Source: an uncultured Bacilli bacterium
Lineage (GTDB): Bacteria > Bacillota_I > Bacilli_A > Mycoplasmatales > Mycoplasmoidaceae
NCBI GenBank assembly: GCA_904501665.1
Contig: CAJGBT010000005.1
Location: forward strand, 1-34,830
Length of the DNA: 34,830 nucleotides
Direction: 5' to 3'
Shown: positions 1 through 10,581 of the stretch, piece by piece
Layout of the letters: each line of letters opens with the position of its first letter
Position numbering within the stretch: the stretch's first letter is position 1
Made by a program: the position numbers and the translations under genes
The notes under the pieces: generated by a model
The model's database searches: none
Told to the model about the DNA's origin: nothing
What the model saw: only the letters and a program-made list of their open reading frames with translations

Positions 1-130
1 CCCATATCTCACTCAAACTCATATAGTTGTTTAAGTGGAGTGTCAAGCTGTATTTTTTTAATTATCAGTGCGACCTGTGATGGTCTATGTCATTGTCCCA
101 TATCTTCCCCATTTCTGGGCAATTTATCTC
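1..130. other. Foreign-looking left border, possible mobile-element end
   Basis: This stretch is clearly richer in G+C (about 45% over 68-130) than the surrounding 20-25% G+C sequence. It abruptly replaces the expected C-terminal coding region of the DUF2130 gene, whose reading frame runs into it and stops at 62-64. The change of composition and the loss of homology at the same place suggest an insertion or rearrangement junction, for example the end of an insertion sequence lying mostly outside the window. No transposase motif is visible in what is present, so the mobile-element identity is inference only. Confidence 0.35.
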
Positions 131-736
131 AAACACTCTAACAATGGAAAAAATAAAATCTGGTTTGCTTTTTCCTTTAATATCATTAGCTTTATAATAA
201 CAAACATCCTCATATCAATTAAAATGCTCATTAATTTCATTGATAACTGATTGCTCAAATAATTCTCCAAGAATTTTAATATTAAGATTTTTTCTTTCAT
301 ACTTTAAACGATTAATTTCATTATTATATTTATTTTCAAGTTCTTTCTTTTCTAGTTCATAATGTTGAGTTAAAGAAGTATTTTCGTTTTTTAATTGTTG
401 AATTTGTTTTTCAAATTGTTGGTTAATTTTTAATTTTTCGTTTTCTAACTTAATATCAAAATTATTCTTATAATCGTTTTTTTCTAATTTTAATTTTAAA
501 ATTTCTTCTGAATTGTTGAATTCTTTTCAAAGACTTTCACGATATTTTGTTACTCACTCTTTTTCTAAAATACTCTTTTCTTTTTCTAACAAGTCATTAA
601 AAAATTTTTTAGTTTCATCTAAATTGATTTTATTAATATCATTTAAACAAATGTAGTCCCCGCTTTTAGCATCACTACATAGTTCAAATTCTAGTTCCTT
701 ATTATCTTTTAATTTAATATCTATTTTCTTGCTCAT
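62..736 (-). pseudogene. DUF2130 protein, C-terminally truncated
   Basis: Read with TGA as Trp, this frame gives 224 residues. The N-terminal part (with D-A-K-S-G-D-Y-I) and a long Lys/Glu/Asn-rich coiled-coil from about residue 40 to 150 match the layout of DUF2130 proteins. The coil is followed by the family's conserved core start (K-I-L-G-E-L-F-E-Q, then G-K-S-K-P-D-F-I-F near residue 195). Intact family members are usually about 400 or more residues, so roughly the last 200 are missing. The frame instead continues through about 25 codons of compositionally different DNA to a TAA. It begins 15 bases after potD with a good ribosome binding site (AAAAGGA), so it is probably cotranscribed with the pot operon. 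The cellular role of DUF2130 is unknown; this copy is probably non-functional. Confidence 0.7.
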
Positions 737-751
737 AATTTTTCCTTTTAA

Positions 752-2020
752 CTAAATGCTACTTTTAAAATCAATATAGGCAAATGATAAATTGGATTTT
801 GCCACACTACTAATTGCTTTTTCAAAATATAATGCATTAGTAATTTTATAAAGAGTTTTTAAATTATCAACTAATTGATAGTCATCAAAATATCCATTAT
901 CTAGAATAAAATCATAAAACTTTTTAAGTACTGGTGTATAGTTTACATAGTCAAAGTTGTCATATATATAACTTTGATCTATGTTATTTTCATCAAACTT
1001 TAAACATAGATTATTGATAATATCATAGGCTTTATTCATATTATTGCTTTCTATTTTTTTATTAATAGCAATTAAATCTAAAGCAATTAATGTATTAGTT
1101 GGTTTAATTACATGAAAACTATTTTTATCAATACTAACTTCATCATCACCACCAATCCCAGCAAAAATACCATCACCATTATATAAGATAGCACCTGACA
1201 ATTCGTTTTTAGCAATCTTATTTAATAATGAATTGGAATCAGCTAATAATGTAGATGGTTTATTAAGTTTAGATAAATAATTAGCTAATACCATATAAAC
1301 TTTTTTCAAGTCATTTATATTTTCATTATTATTAGGACCAATATTTTCATTTTGATTATTTTTTAATTCATTTTCAATAATCCTAGACAAAGAAAAAATA
1401 GTTCGATTATCATCTATAATTCCTATTTTAGGTAAATGATTTTTGTTACTAAAACGGTTATCATTAATAATAAAATTCATAATATCTTTTCATGACGCAT
1501 TATCAGAAATGTTTCCTTGCTCACCGCGATAAATAAAAACTAAATCTTGAACAAAATAAGGAATTGCATAATTTAATAAATTATCATTTTTACCATCAAT
1601 ATCTAAGTCATAACTATTTAATAATGTCTGCACAGGATCAGTAAATAAATTTAATGCATCATTAGCATTACTAATATTTTCTAAATGAAATTGAGATCAA
1701 TCTATTTTTGCTAATAAATTATTACTTGCTAATGATGAAATTTCATATGATGTTGTTACAAAAATATCTAATGCGTTATTTCTTAAATTACTAGCAATAT
1801 AATCATTAGAATCATAATATGTGTATTCAACCCCATATTTATTAGCAATTTTTGATTGCACCTTTGGAGACATATAAGAAGAATAATTACCAAAAATTAA
1901 TTGGTTTTTTGAATTAGACAAAGAAACAGCTAAACAAATAATAGGAATACTTAATAAAATAATTCCACTTAAAATTAAAAAAAGTTTCTTCTTAGCATTA
2001 AATAATTCTTTGATCTTCAT
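752..2020 (-). CDS. potD: Spermidine/putrescine ABC transporter substrate-binding protein PotD
   Basis: This 422-residue extracytoplasmic protein captures polyamines and delivers them to the PotBC permease. It has a basic N-terminus and one hydrophobic segment (about residues 12-33), then a bacterial solute-binding fold. Recognition rests on operon position as the last gene after potA, potB and potC, on its length, and on the pattern of a substrate-binding protein. The hydrophobic segment contains a Cys (I-I-C-L-A), but the residue before it is Ile, so it is not a canonical lipobox; the protein may stay anchored by an uncleaved helix. The start ATG shares its A with the potC stop (TAATG) and has the ribosome binding site AAAGGAG. 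TGA codons at 1697, about 1500 and elsewhere are Trp. Confidence 0.85.
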
Positions 2021-2886
2021 TATAATGCTCCTTTGGTTTTATTTTTTAAACCACTGTTAATTAAATTAATAGTTTTTTTACTTTCTTTTCATTTTTCTTT
2101 TTTAAATATAAAAATAGATTTAATACTAATAAAGATTGTAAAAATAATTAATAATAAAGAACCAAAGGTAACAGCTCACATTTTTATCCCTTTAGCCATT
2201 GTATACATTTGTGTTGAAATAGTATTAACTCTTCCTTTAACTAAATTCGTAATAATAAAATCATCAAAACTCATAGCAAATACTAAAGCTCCAGCAGCAA
2301 TTAATGATGGTAATAAATATGGAATGACAACTTTAAAAAAAGTTTGAAATAAATTATACCCTAAATCTGTTGATGCATTTATAAGATTTTTCTTCATTTT
2401 GCTCATTTGTGGATAAATTGCAATAATTGCATAAGGAGTACAAAAAGAAATATGAGAAAGAATAATGGTGAATAAACCTAAATTTAAACCCAAAGCTACT
2501 CATGTGCTAGAGAGTAACAATGTTAAACTTATCCCTGTTATAATTTCAGGATTAATAACACTAATGTTTGAACTTATTTTAGTTGAATTAACTAAAAATT
2601 TATTAGATTGTCAAATTGCAAAACATGTAATAGTTGCAATAACTAATGAAATTGGTGTAACAATAAAAGTAATTATTAAAGTATTACAAAAGGCATTCAA
2701 AAACTCATTATTTTTAAATAACTCAATATAATTATTGAATCCATTTCATTCAAATCCGTTTTGAATATTGCCTTTAACACTAGGCATCGAAAATGATCAG
2801 ATAACTATGACTAATAATGGGATATAAATTAGTAAGATAATTATTAGGATATAAAAACGTTTTAAAAAATTTAAAAATTTACCCAT
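2020..2886 (-). CDS. potC: Spermidine/putrescine ABC transporter permease PotC
   Basis: This 288-residue inner-membrane permease forms the polyamine channel with PotB. About six hydrophobic segments are visible. The cytoplasmic EAA loop, which contacts the PotA ATPase, is seen as N-A-S-T-D-L-G-Y-N near the middle, followed by a Phe-Phe-Lys-Val-Val-Ile-Pro stretch typical of type I binding-protein-dependent permeases. Its start overlaps the last codons of potB by 8 bases, and its stop shares one base with potD, so translation of the three genes is coupled. The C-terminus is short and Lys-rich. Confidence 0.9.
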
Positions 2887-3796
2887 TTTTACCTACACCT
2901 TTCTTTGTTTGATATCTAGATTTCATTTCATTAATTTTTGAATATAATTTAGGACTAATAACAATTAAACCATAAACTAAAAACATTAATATACTAACAA
3001 CAATACTCAGGATACAAGCTCGTGCTAATGCAATATTACTAGATGAAGCTAAAATTCCTTGGTCCATTATGATATCACCAATTAAATTACTATCAGGTGC
3101 ATTATTTAAGAATTTTGGAACTGCAACAATTGTAATTGATGGTAATAACACCAAAGTAATCCCTGATATTAATGCTTGTTTAGTATAAGGCAAAACTACT
3201 TTAAAGAAAGTTAAGAAACTGTTTTGACCTAAATCTCTAGAAGCATTAATTAAATTTTTTGGCATATTATTTAATGAATTATATAAAGGGATCATCATAT
3301 AAGGGATATATAAATAAACAATTCCAATAATTGAAAAAATATCACCATAGGTACTATTCATTGCACCATTGATTTTATCTAATAAAGATTTTAGGGAAAC
3401 TAGAATAATTAATGAACCAAGTCACATCGGCATTGTAGTAATTAGAAAAACAATGCTTTTCATAGCCTTGGATTTAGTTTGAGATAAAAAATAACAAAAT
3501 GGATAAGCAATTAAAACACAAATAATTGTAGAAATTATTGAAACAAAAAAGGATTTAAAAATTTTAGCAAAAATGGTTCCATCTAAAATACTTCAATTAC
3601 TAGCAACACTAGCACCATCAGTTGGTAATAATGTAATAATAAAAACTAAAATTAAAGGGATAATAACCATAATAATTGATAAAAGAGCAAAAGGGATTCA
3701 CAAAATATATCTTTTTTGTCATCTAAAAGAATAATTTCTTGCTATCAACTTTTCATTATCATATAGTTGTTTTTTAACTTTTCTTTTTTTCTGCAT
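2879..3796 (-). CDS. potB: Spermidine/putrescine ABC transporter permease PotB
   Basis: This 305-residue permease is the partner of PotC. It has a basic N-terminal tail, a first hydrophobic segment at about residues 30-55, and further membrane segments. The EAA loop is visible as N-A-S-R-D-L-G-Q-N followed by F-F-K-V-V-L-P, the same arrangement as in PotC. The extracytoplasmic loop after the first helix is of moderate length. The ATG lies in a TAATG overlap with the potA stop, so the pot genes form one transcription and translation unit. In-frame TGA codons are Trp. Confidence 0.9.
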
Positions 3797-5385
3797 TATC
3801 AACTACCTTTAACTAAATGCAAGTCTTCAACATCTCATTTTAAACCAACAATCGAGTTTACTTTGACTTTATTAATACTTTCCACTTTTATTTTATAGTC
3901 ATTATATGTACAATTTATTTCTCACATAGTGCCTTTATAAATTATTGATTCTACTTTTGCATTAATAAACCCTTGATTCTTAGGAAGTACATCAAAATCT
4001 TCTGGTCTAATCATTACATCTACTTTTTGTCCATCTCTAAAAGAATAAATTTTTTCTACTTTTTGTTTCAAGCCCAAGAATTCTACTCGATGATTATTAA
4101 TATATTTTCCTTTAAAGAAATTGGCTTTTCCAATAAATTTAGCTACTCAACGATTGGCTGGATAATCATATATTTCTGAAGGTGTTCCAACTTGTTCAAT
4201 TTTGCCATTACTCATTACAACAACTTTATCTGATAAGGTTAAGGCTTCTTCTTGGTCATGGGTTACTAAAACAAATGTAATTTTTAATTGATTGTGTAAT
4301 CTCTTCATTTCTTTTTGCATTTCTGATCTTACCTTAGCATCTAATGCACTTAGAGGTTCATCAAGCAACAAAATTTCTGGTTCAATTACAATCGATCTAG
4401 CTAGTGCCACTCTTTGTTGCATTCCACCTGATAATTCATGCGGCATTGCATCCTCTTTTCCTTTTAAACCAACTAACTCAATCACTTTATTAGTTTTAAG
4501 ATTAATTTCTTCTTTTGTTAATTTACGTGAATTATTTTTAATAATAAATTTTTCTTTTTGTTGGTTAGGATAATTTTCTCAATAAGAAACCTCATAATCT
4601 AGTTCGCTATATCTATTCAATAAGTTGTCATATTTTTTATCTAATAAACATTTAGCACTATAAATACCAATAATTTCATGAATTTGTTTTTCAATTTCAT
4701 TCATTTTACGAGTAGAAATATTAAAATAAAAATGAGGAATATGAGCTTTAATAAAAAAAATATTTAATTTATTTTTAACTACATTTAAAAAATCTTGTTT
4801 AGTAACAAAATCATCACCATAGTTTTTATATAAATCATTTTGTAATTTTTTGATATAAAGTACAAAAGTACGATGACGCATTTTCTTAAATTCTTGTCAC
4901 CCTTTTCTTCTTTCATATTCACGATCACATTTCTTAATTTGTTTTTCAATATTAATTTTATTTTTTTCAATTTCTTTAATTTTATTTTTTGATTTGGTTA
5001 AAGCATTTGAATATAAACGACTAACTCTCTTTTCATCAATAACTACATCTTTGCATGTAGTTCTAATTATTTTTAAACCATATTCAATATTTTGTCTCAC
5101 TGTCATATGTGGAAAGAGTGCATAATCCTGAAAGACAGTTGCTGTTGGTCGATCATTAATTGGTAAATTTTTGATATCAATACCATTATAGATAATTTTT
5201 CCTTGACTAGGATATTCAAATCCAGCAAGCATTTTTAAAATTGTTGTTTTACCACATCCAGATGGTCCTAAAAGAGTTACAAATTCTCCTTTATTAATAG
5301 CAAGATTAAAACTTTTAATCGCTTCAAATCCATTATTGAATACTTTATTAATATTAATAAATTTTAGAATTTCATTTTGACTCAA
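3796..5385 (-). CDS. potA: Polyamine ABC transporter ATP-binding protein PotA (enlarged)
   Basis: This ATPase powers polyamine uptake through PotBC. It has Walker A (G-P-S-G-C-G-K-T-T), a Q-loop (V-F-Q-D-Y-A), the ABC signature (L-S-G-G-M-Q-Q), Walker B (L-L-L-D-E-P) and the H-loop (V-T-H-D), then a C-terminal TOBE-like regulatory domain. More than 230 residues separate Q-loop and signature; normal spacing is about 45-50. The extra Lys/Asn/Tyr-rich block lies roughly at residues 115-300 and is in frame. Enlarged PotA proteins of about 560 residues are known in M. genitalium and M. pneumoniae, so this is a lineage trait rather than an error. I chose the TTG at 5385 because AAGAGGTGA lies about 9 bases upstream; a GTG at 5397 in the same frame sits inside that binding site. 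Confidence 0.92.
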
Positions 5386-5421
5386 TTTTGACTTCACCTC
5401 TTAATTCAAAAATAATAAAAA

Positions 5422-5427
5422 ATTATA
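5422..5427 (-). promoter_or_regulatory. Probable -10 box of the potABCD operon
   Basis: The minus strand reads TATAAT here, about 35 bases upstream of the potA start, in the 60-base gap after ligA. No convincing -35 box is seen, as is usual in mycoplasmas. It would let the pot operon be transcribed independently of ligA. Confidence 0.5.
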
Positions 5428-5457
5428 TAAAAAAATATGACTTTTTATTCATAAAGT

Positions 5458-7479
5458 TTATTTATTTAATCAAAACTCTTTTTCAATTATTGGAATTTTC
5501 AATTTGATAGCTTTATCAAGTTTACTGCCGGTATTTTTTCCAGCTATTAAATAATCAACATTTTTTGTGATAACATTAACAACTTTTGCTCCATAACATT
5601 CCTCTAAAATTAATTTAATTTCTTCTCTTGTTTGTTCAAAACTACCAGTAATAACAAAAGTCTTATTATGATACATCTGATTTTCATTTAAAGAGGCAAA
5701 TTGATTATAAATAGCAAATTCTTGACTATCACCTTTTGAAATATAATCAAAGTTAATACCAATACTTTTATATTCATCAATTAAATCAATATTATTTTTT
5801 GATTTAAAAAATTCATATATATTATTGGCTATTTTTTCTCCAATAATATTTAGATTTAATAGATCACTTAAAGTTGCTGCTTTTAAATTATTAAGTGTTT
5901 TATATTTTTTAGCTAAGATAGTAGCAATAGTAATTCCTACTCCCTTAATAGCAAAAGATGTTATCAATCTTTCTAATGAATTAGATTTTGAAGCATTAAT
6001 AGATTTAATAATATTGCTAAATGATTTTTCTTTAATATTAATGTTAGCATCAAATACTTGTTGTTTTTTATCTTTTAAATAAAACAAATCAATGGCTGAT
6101 TTAATAATTTGATGATCAAATAATTTTCTAATAATAGATAGTGATACTCCTTCAATATTCATAACATCACGAGAACAAAAATACTCAATGTTTCTAATAC
6201 TTTTTTCCTTACAATTATTATTTAAACAATATTGGTCTACTTCTTCTTCATTAAAGCTTAATGGTTCATTACATGATGGACATAATGTTATCCCTTGATA
6301 ACTTATGCATTCTTTAGTTCTTTTTTCAATAACAACATTATCTACATATGGTATTATTTCTCCAGCTTTAAATATATATACATAATCATTAATTCTAATA
6401 TCTTTTTTAAGAATAAAATCTAGGTTATGTAGACTAGCATTAGAAACTAATGAACCATCTATTTGTATAGGTTCTAAGTTTGCAACATATGTTATTTTAC
6501 CTGTTCGTCCAACAGTTGCTTTAATTGATAATAATTTAGTACTTACAATTGTTGCTGGAAATTTATAAGCAATTGCTCATTTAGGAAATTTATTTGTACT
6601 ACCAATATCTTCATAATATTTTCGTTCATTAACTTTAATGACTACACCATCCATTTCATATGGAAGTTGTTGTCTTTCTTTTTGTAACTTTTCAATGGCT
6701 GATCAAACTTCTTGTTCATTTTGAGCTAGCTTAATAGCTTCAGCAACTTTGAAATTGTTTTCTTTTAACCAATTTAATGATTCATGATGAGTAGCATGCA
6801 AATTACCATTAATATATACAAAATAAAAAAAAGCTTGTAAATTTCTAGACCTTGTAATTGAAGAGTCTAAATTTCTTAAAGCACCAGCTGCTGCATTTCG
6901 ACAATTAGCAAATTTTTTTTCACTAATCTCATTGAGTTCAGCTAATGTCTTAATTGACATATAAACTTCCCCTCTTACTTCAATATTATCATTTTTATAT
7001 TTTTCATTTATATACAAAGGAATTTCATTAATAGTTAAGATATTTTTAGTCACATCTTCACCATATTCACCATCTCCTCTAGTACAAGCTATTTTTAAAC
7101 GACAATTCTCATATATAATAGAAATAGATAAGCCATCAATTTTTGGTTCAACTACATAACTATTTTGTTGTTTTGAAACTTCATTAATATTTTCACAAAA
7201 TTTTGCCAATCCTTCTCTATCAAAAATATTGTCTAATGAAAGCATAGGTTTTTTATGCTTAATTTTATTAAATTTATCTAAAACAACTCCACCAACTCGA
7301 TTAGAAGGAGAATCACTTAATTTCAGATTAGGATAAGTTTTTTCCAATCTAATTAATTCTTGCATTGTTTGATCATAAATAGCATCACTAACTGATGGGT
7401 TATCTAATGCATAATATTCATAGTTTCATTTTTCTAATTTTTCACACAATTCTTTAATTTTCAGTTTAATTTTTTCCAT
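5458..7479 (-). CDS. ligA: NAD-dependent DNA ligase LigA
   Basis: This 673-residue enzyme seals nicks in DNA using NAD+ during replication and repair. The adenylation motif K-I-D-G places the nucleophilic lysine at residue 113. Other landmarks are R-G-E-V-Y, the D-G-V-V-I-K motif, the Cys-rich zinc finger (C-P-S-C then C-x4-C with two more Cys nearby), helix-hairpin-helix repeats around residues 500-570, and a C-terminal BRCT domain (F-V-I-T-G-S-F). The length is standard for the family. The ATG follows the stop of the upstream membrane-protein gene by three bases, suggesting coupled translation; no separate ribosome binding site is obvious. TGA codons at 5470, 6703 and others encode Trp. Confidence 0.97.
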
Positions 7480-7482
7480 AAA

Positions 7483-9108
7483 TTAATGCAAATTAGTAAA
7501 TATTAATAAAGATATACTTGATAATGTAATTATACTAGTAGAACAACAATTATTAAAGTTGATTTTATTAGAATTATTTATCTTACTTATAAATGTTAAA
7601 AAAACTATTGAAAATAAAATTCAAAAGAAACTAAAATTATCAAATTGGATATCAAAAATATCTAATTGATTTATCTTTGGAAAAATTGATAATGATAATG
7701 GATTTCATATTATAAAAAAATATAAGAAAATAAAGTTTTTTGCTATGTTTGGTTTTTGTTTAAAGAAAATTAAGTTATTCATAAAAGTTGCATAAATTAA
7801 AATAATAATATTAACGATTACAAAAATAGTATTAATAAATATATACAATGTCTTTGCTTTGTTAGAACTAGGTAATAACAGCTGAACATTGCTACTAATG
7901 TTGTCTTTTTCAATTAATCAAGAAAAATCTACATGTAATCCATCATTTAGAAAAAGAAATAATATTGTTAGTAATCAAATAATTAGGATTATTATAATTA
8001 AAAAAACACGGCTATATTTATAAAGGAAGTTATCAATAATTGCAATGCTTTTTTTATATGTATGTGATGTTCTTATCAAAAAGAAAAAACTATAAAAGAA
8101 TAAGAAAGCAATCAAGAAAATAATCCCTAAATAATATTTAGAGTTAAAAGATAATGAGAAGCATAAAATGGTAGAAAAAAGTACATTAACATTGTAATCA
8201 CTTGCAGTTTTATATTTATTAATATATGTCACCATAATCATTATGAAATTAATAATTAATGATATAAAAACAAAATTAGGAACGAAGAAAACTCCACTTA
8301 AAACAGTTAGATTTAAAATAAATAAATAATATCTTTGTTTGATAAAACTTTGTTTAAACTTTAAATGAATTAAAAATAACGAAATGCTAAAAATAAAAGT
8401 ATATGCATATTTAATAAAACTAAATATAATTATTGACAATGATAAAACACATAAAGCTTGTAGAAGAAGTAAAAATCATTTATTTTTGTCTTTATAACAT
8501 GCAACACTTATAAATAATGCTAAAAAAATATGAATTAAAAAAACAGTAAAGCATATAACAAATGTATTAATTTCAACAATTGATTTAATGTTAAAAATAT
8601 AAATTAATAATTGTAATAAAACACTAATAAAAGGAACTGAAAAAAAACTTTTATTTTGAGTAAAGACTATTATTTCATTAAGTGGTTTTTGATTTACTTG
8701 ATTTAATTTATTTAAAATAGATCCATCTATGCTTCAATGAAAATTAGGCATATTTGAAAAATTACAACTTAATATACATCCAATAAAAATTATTACTAAT
8801 AAAGAAATAAAAAATAATATTTTTTTGAAATCAACTTTATAAGTTATAAAAATTCAACGCCAATTTAGGATATAAATAAAAACTAAAATTATTTGATAAA
8901 TTAGAGTATAAATTAATAAAAACTTTAGATCAATAGTAAATAATACCAAGGGAATTAATAAAAGATAATAAAGGCCACAATAAGAAATCAAACCAAAAAA
9001 AATAACATGAAAAATATTTAAATTTGGTAGAAATCTTTTATAGACTTTGCCAAATAAAAATGCATTTATAAAAATTAATAAAGGGGCAAAAAAAATTGCT
9101 AAATACAT
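7483..9108 (-). CDS. Polytopic membrane protein, unknown function
   Basis: This 541-residue protein is extremely rich in Ile, Leu and Phe and shows about a dozen hydrophobic segments along its whole length. The longest polar loop (about residues 110-150, with C-N-F-S-N-M-P-N-F-H-W) lies between early membrane segments. I do not recognise the family. The many segments with one early external loop recall lipid-linked glycosyltransferase or polysaccharide-type membrane enzymes, but no catalytic motif is visible. It lies directly upstream of ligA (3-base gap) and starts back to back with recU, only 33 bases away. The start has no ribosome binding site and lies next to a TATAAA box, so its mRNA may be nearly leaderless. 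Confidence 0.75.
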
Positions 9109-9115
9109 ATATATA

Positions 9116-9123
9116 TTTATAAA
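9116..9123. promoter_or_regulatory. Palindromic -10 element between divergent genes
   Basis: The self-complementary TTTATAAA lies in the 33-base gap between the divergent membrane-protein gene (start 9108) and recU (start 9142). On each strand it can be read as TATAAA at a suitable distance for transcription towards the gene on that side. It may act as a shared, bidirectional -10 box. Confidence 0.35.
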
Positions 9124-9141
9124 ATATATTTATCTTAATTT

Positions 9142-9642
9142 ATGAAAAATTATAAAAATAAAGGGATGTTTCTTGAAGTACTAGTGGAAAAAACTTCTAA
9201 TTATTATTTAGAAAATAATCTTTTTGCTATTTTTAAAAGAGATGTTCCTATAAAAATTTATAAAGTAGAAGAACAAAAAGTATCAGCTTATTTAAAACAA
9301 AAAGCCTTAAGTGATTATTATGGAGTTTATCATGGCAAAATGTTTGATTTTGAGGCAAAACAAACACAGCAAAAAAAATTTTTATTATCTAATTTAAAAA
9401 GTCATCAGTATGAACATTTAAAAACTATTCGTCAATTTGGAGCATTTAGTTTTTTGTTACTCCATTTTGTAATAGATGATCTATTCTTTGCCATTCCTAT
9501 TGATGCTCTTGAAAAAGTCATTAATAATAATGAGACTTTAATTGATGTTGCTTGATGCAAAAAATATGGAATTAATCTAGAAATTATTTTTCCTGGTATT
9601 TTAAATTTTAAAAAATTTCTTGAAACAATTTATGGTGAATAA
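9142..9642 (+). CDS. recU: Holliday junction resolvase RecU
   Basis: This 166-residue endonuclease cleaves Holliday junctions during recombination and chromosome segregation. The N-terminal N-K-G-M-F-L-E resembles the RecU start (N-x-G-x-x-L-E), and the catalytic region reads D-Y-Y-G-V-Y-H-G-K-M-F-D-F-E-A-K, carrying the acidic metal-binding residues and the E-x-K core. The size fits the family. The TGA at about 9553 is Trp. The gene is directly followed by the pseudouridine synthase, whose ATG comes immediately after its TAA. No ribosome binding site is visible before the ATG. Confidence 0.85.
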
Positions 9643-10581
9643 ATGGAAATAAAAATTATTGAAACAGAAAGTAACAAACGCATAGATAATTTCTTAGCTA
9701 AAAAATTTATAAATATACCAAAAGTTGTAATTTTTAAAATGCTAAAAAAAGGCCAAATAAAGGTTAATAATAAGAGGGTAAAATACAATTATATTTTACT
9801 AACAAATGATATTATCAATATCAAAAAGGATTTAGAATCATTTGATTTAAAAAATTTTTTTGATGTAAAGAAGAAGGTATTAAATATAATTTATGAAGAT
9901 GAAAATATTTGTTTAATAAATAAACCAATTGGTATTCTATCAATTGATAAAAATAATAGCAAATCTATAACAATTCAAAATTTATTTTTAGATCATTTAG
10001 AACAAAAACAAGAATATCAATCACAGGTAAAAAAAGAATTTATCCCTTCTATTTGTAATCGTTTAGATTTTAATACTAGTGGTATTATTATTGCAGCTAA
10101 AAATAAATTTAGTTGAGATGAGATTAACCAATTAATTAAAAAACACCAAATTGATAAATATTATTTAGCACTTGTTTTTAATAAACCAAAATTAGAACAT
10201 GAAATATTAGAGGCATATCATTATAAAAATAGTGAAAATAATTTAGTTTATGTAAGTGATACACCTAAAAAAGGATATAAAAAAATTATTACAGAATATT
10301 GAGTAAAAGCCTCAAATTCAAAATACTCTTTATTAAAAATAAAATTAGTTACCGGAAAAACTCATCAAATTAGAGCACATTTAAATCATATTCAATTACC
10401 AATAGTTGGGGATAAAAAATATAAAAATAAAAATAATAATTTTGATACAAGGTTCAAAACACAAGCTTTAATAAGTTATAAAATTAAATTTAATATTAAA
10501 AATAAACAGTCTAAGTTATTATACCTTGATCAACAAACATTTAAAATTAATGATATTTGATTTGCTAAATATATAAATTAA
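9643..10581 (+). CDS. RluA-family 23S rRNA pseudouridine synthase
   Basis: This 312-residue protein isomerises uridine to pseudouridine in RNA. It has an N-terminal S4 RNA-binding domain (about residues 10-60, with M-L-K-K-G-Q-I-K-V-N) and the RluA catalytic domain. The conserved H-R-L-D-x-x-T-S-G motif appears as N-R-L-D-F-N-T-S-G with catalytic Asp142, so the usual His is Asn. K-T-H-Q-I-R-A-H-L is the second family motif. A second, more canonical paralogue lies at 24389. It abuts recU and overlaps the convergent FtsX-like gene by four bases. It is probably RluC- or RluD-like; the exact target uridines cannot be read from sequence. Confidence 0.85.

Noticed and set aside
68..250. Plus-strand frame of 60 codons at the left edge
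   Set aside because: It is antisense to the DUF2130 frame, has no ribosome binding site, and no recognisable motif.
2033..2731. Plus-strand frames opposite potC
   Set aside because: They are shadows of the clear PotC permease on the minus strand.
4785..4970. Alternative minus-strand frame inside the PotA insert
   Set aside because: PotA is continuous in its own frame when TGA is read as Trp; this is a second-frame shadow in low-complexity sequence.
4147..5397. potA looking like two or three split or frameshifted genes
   Set aside because: All fragments are in the same frame and separated only by TGA codons, which encode Trp in this organism.
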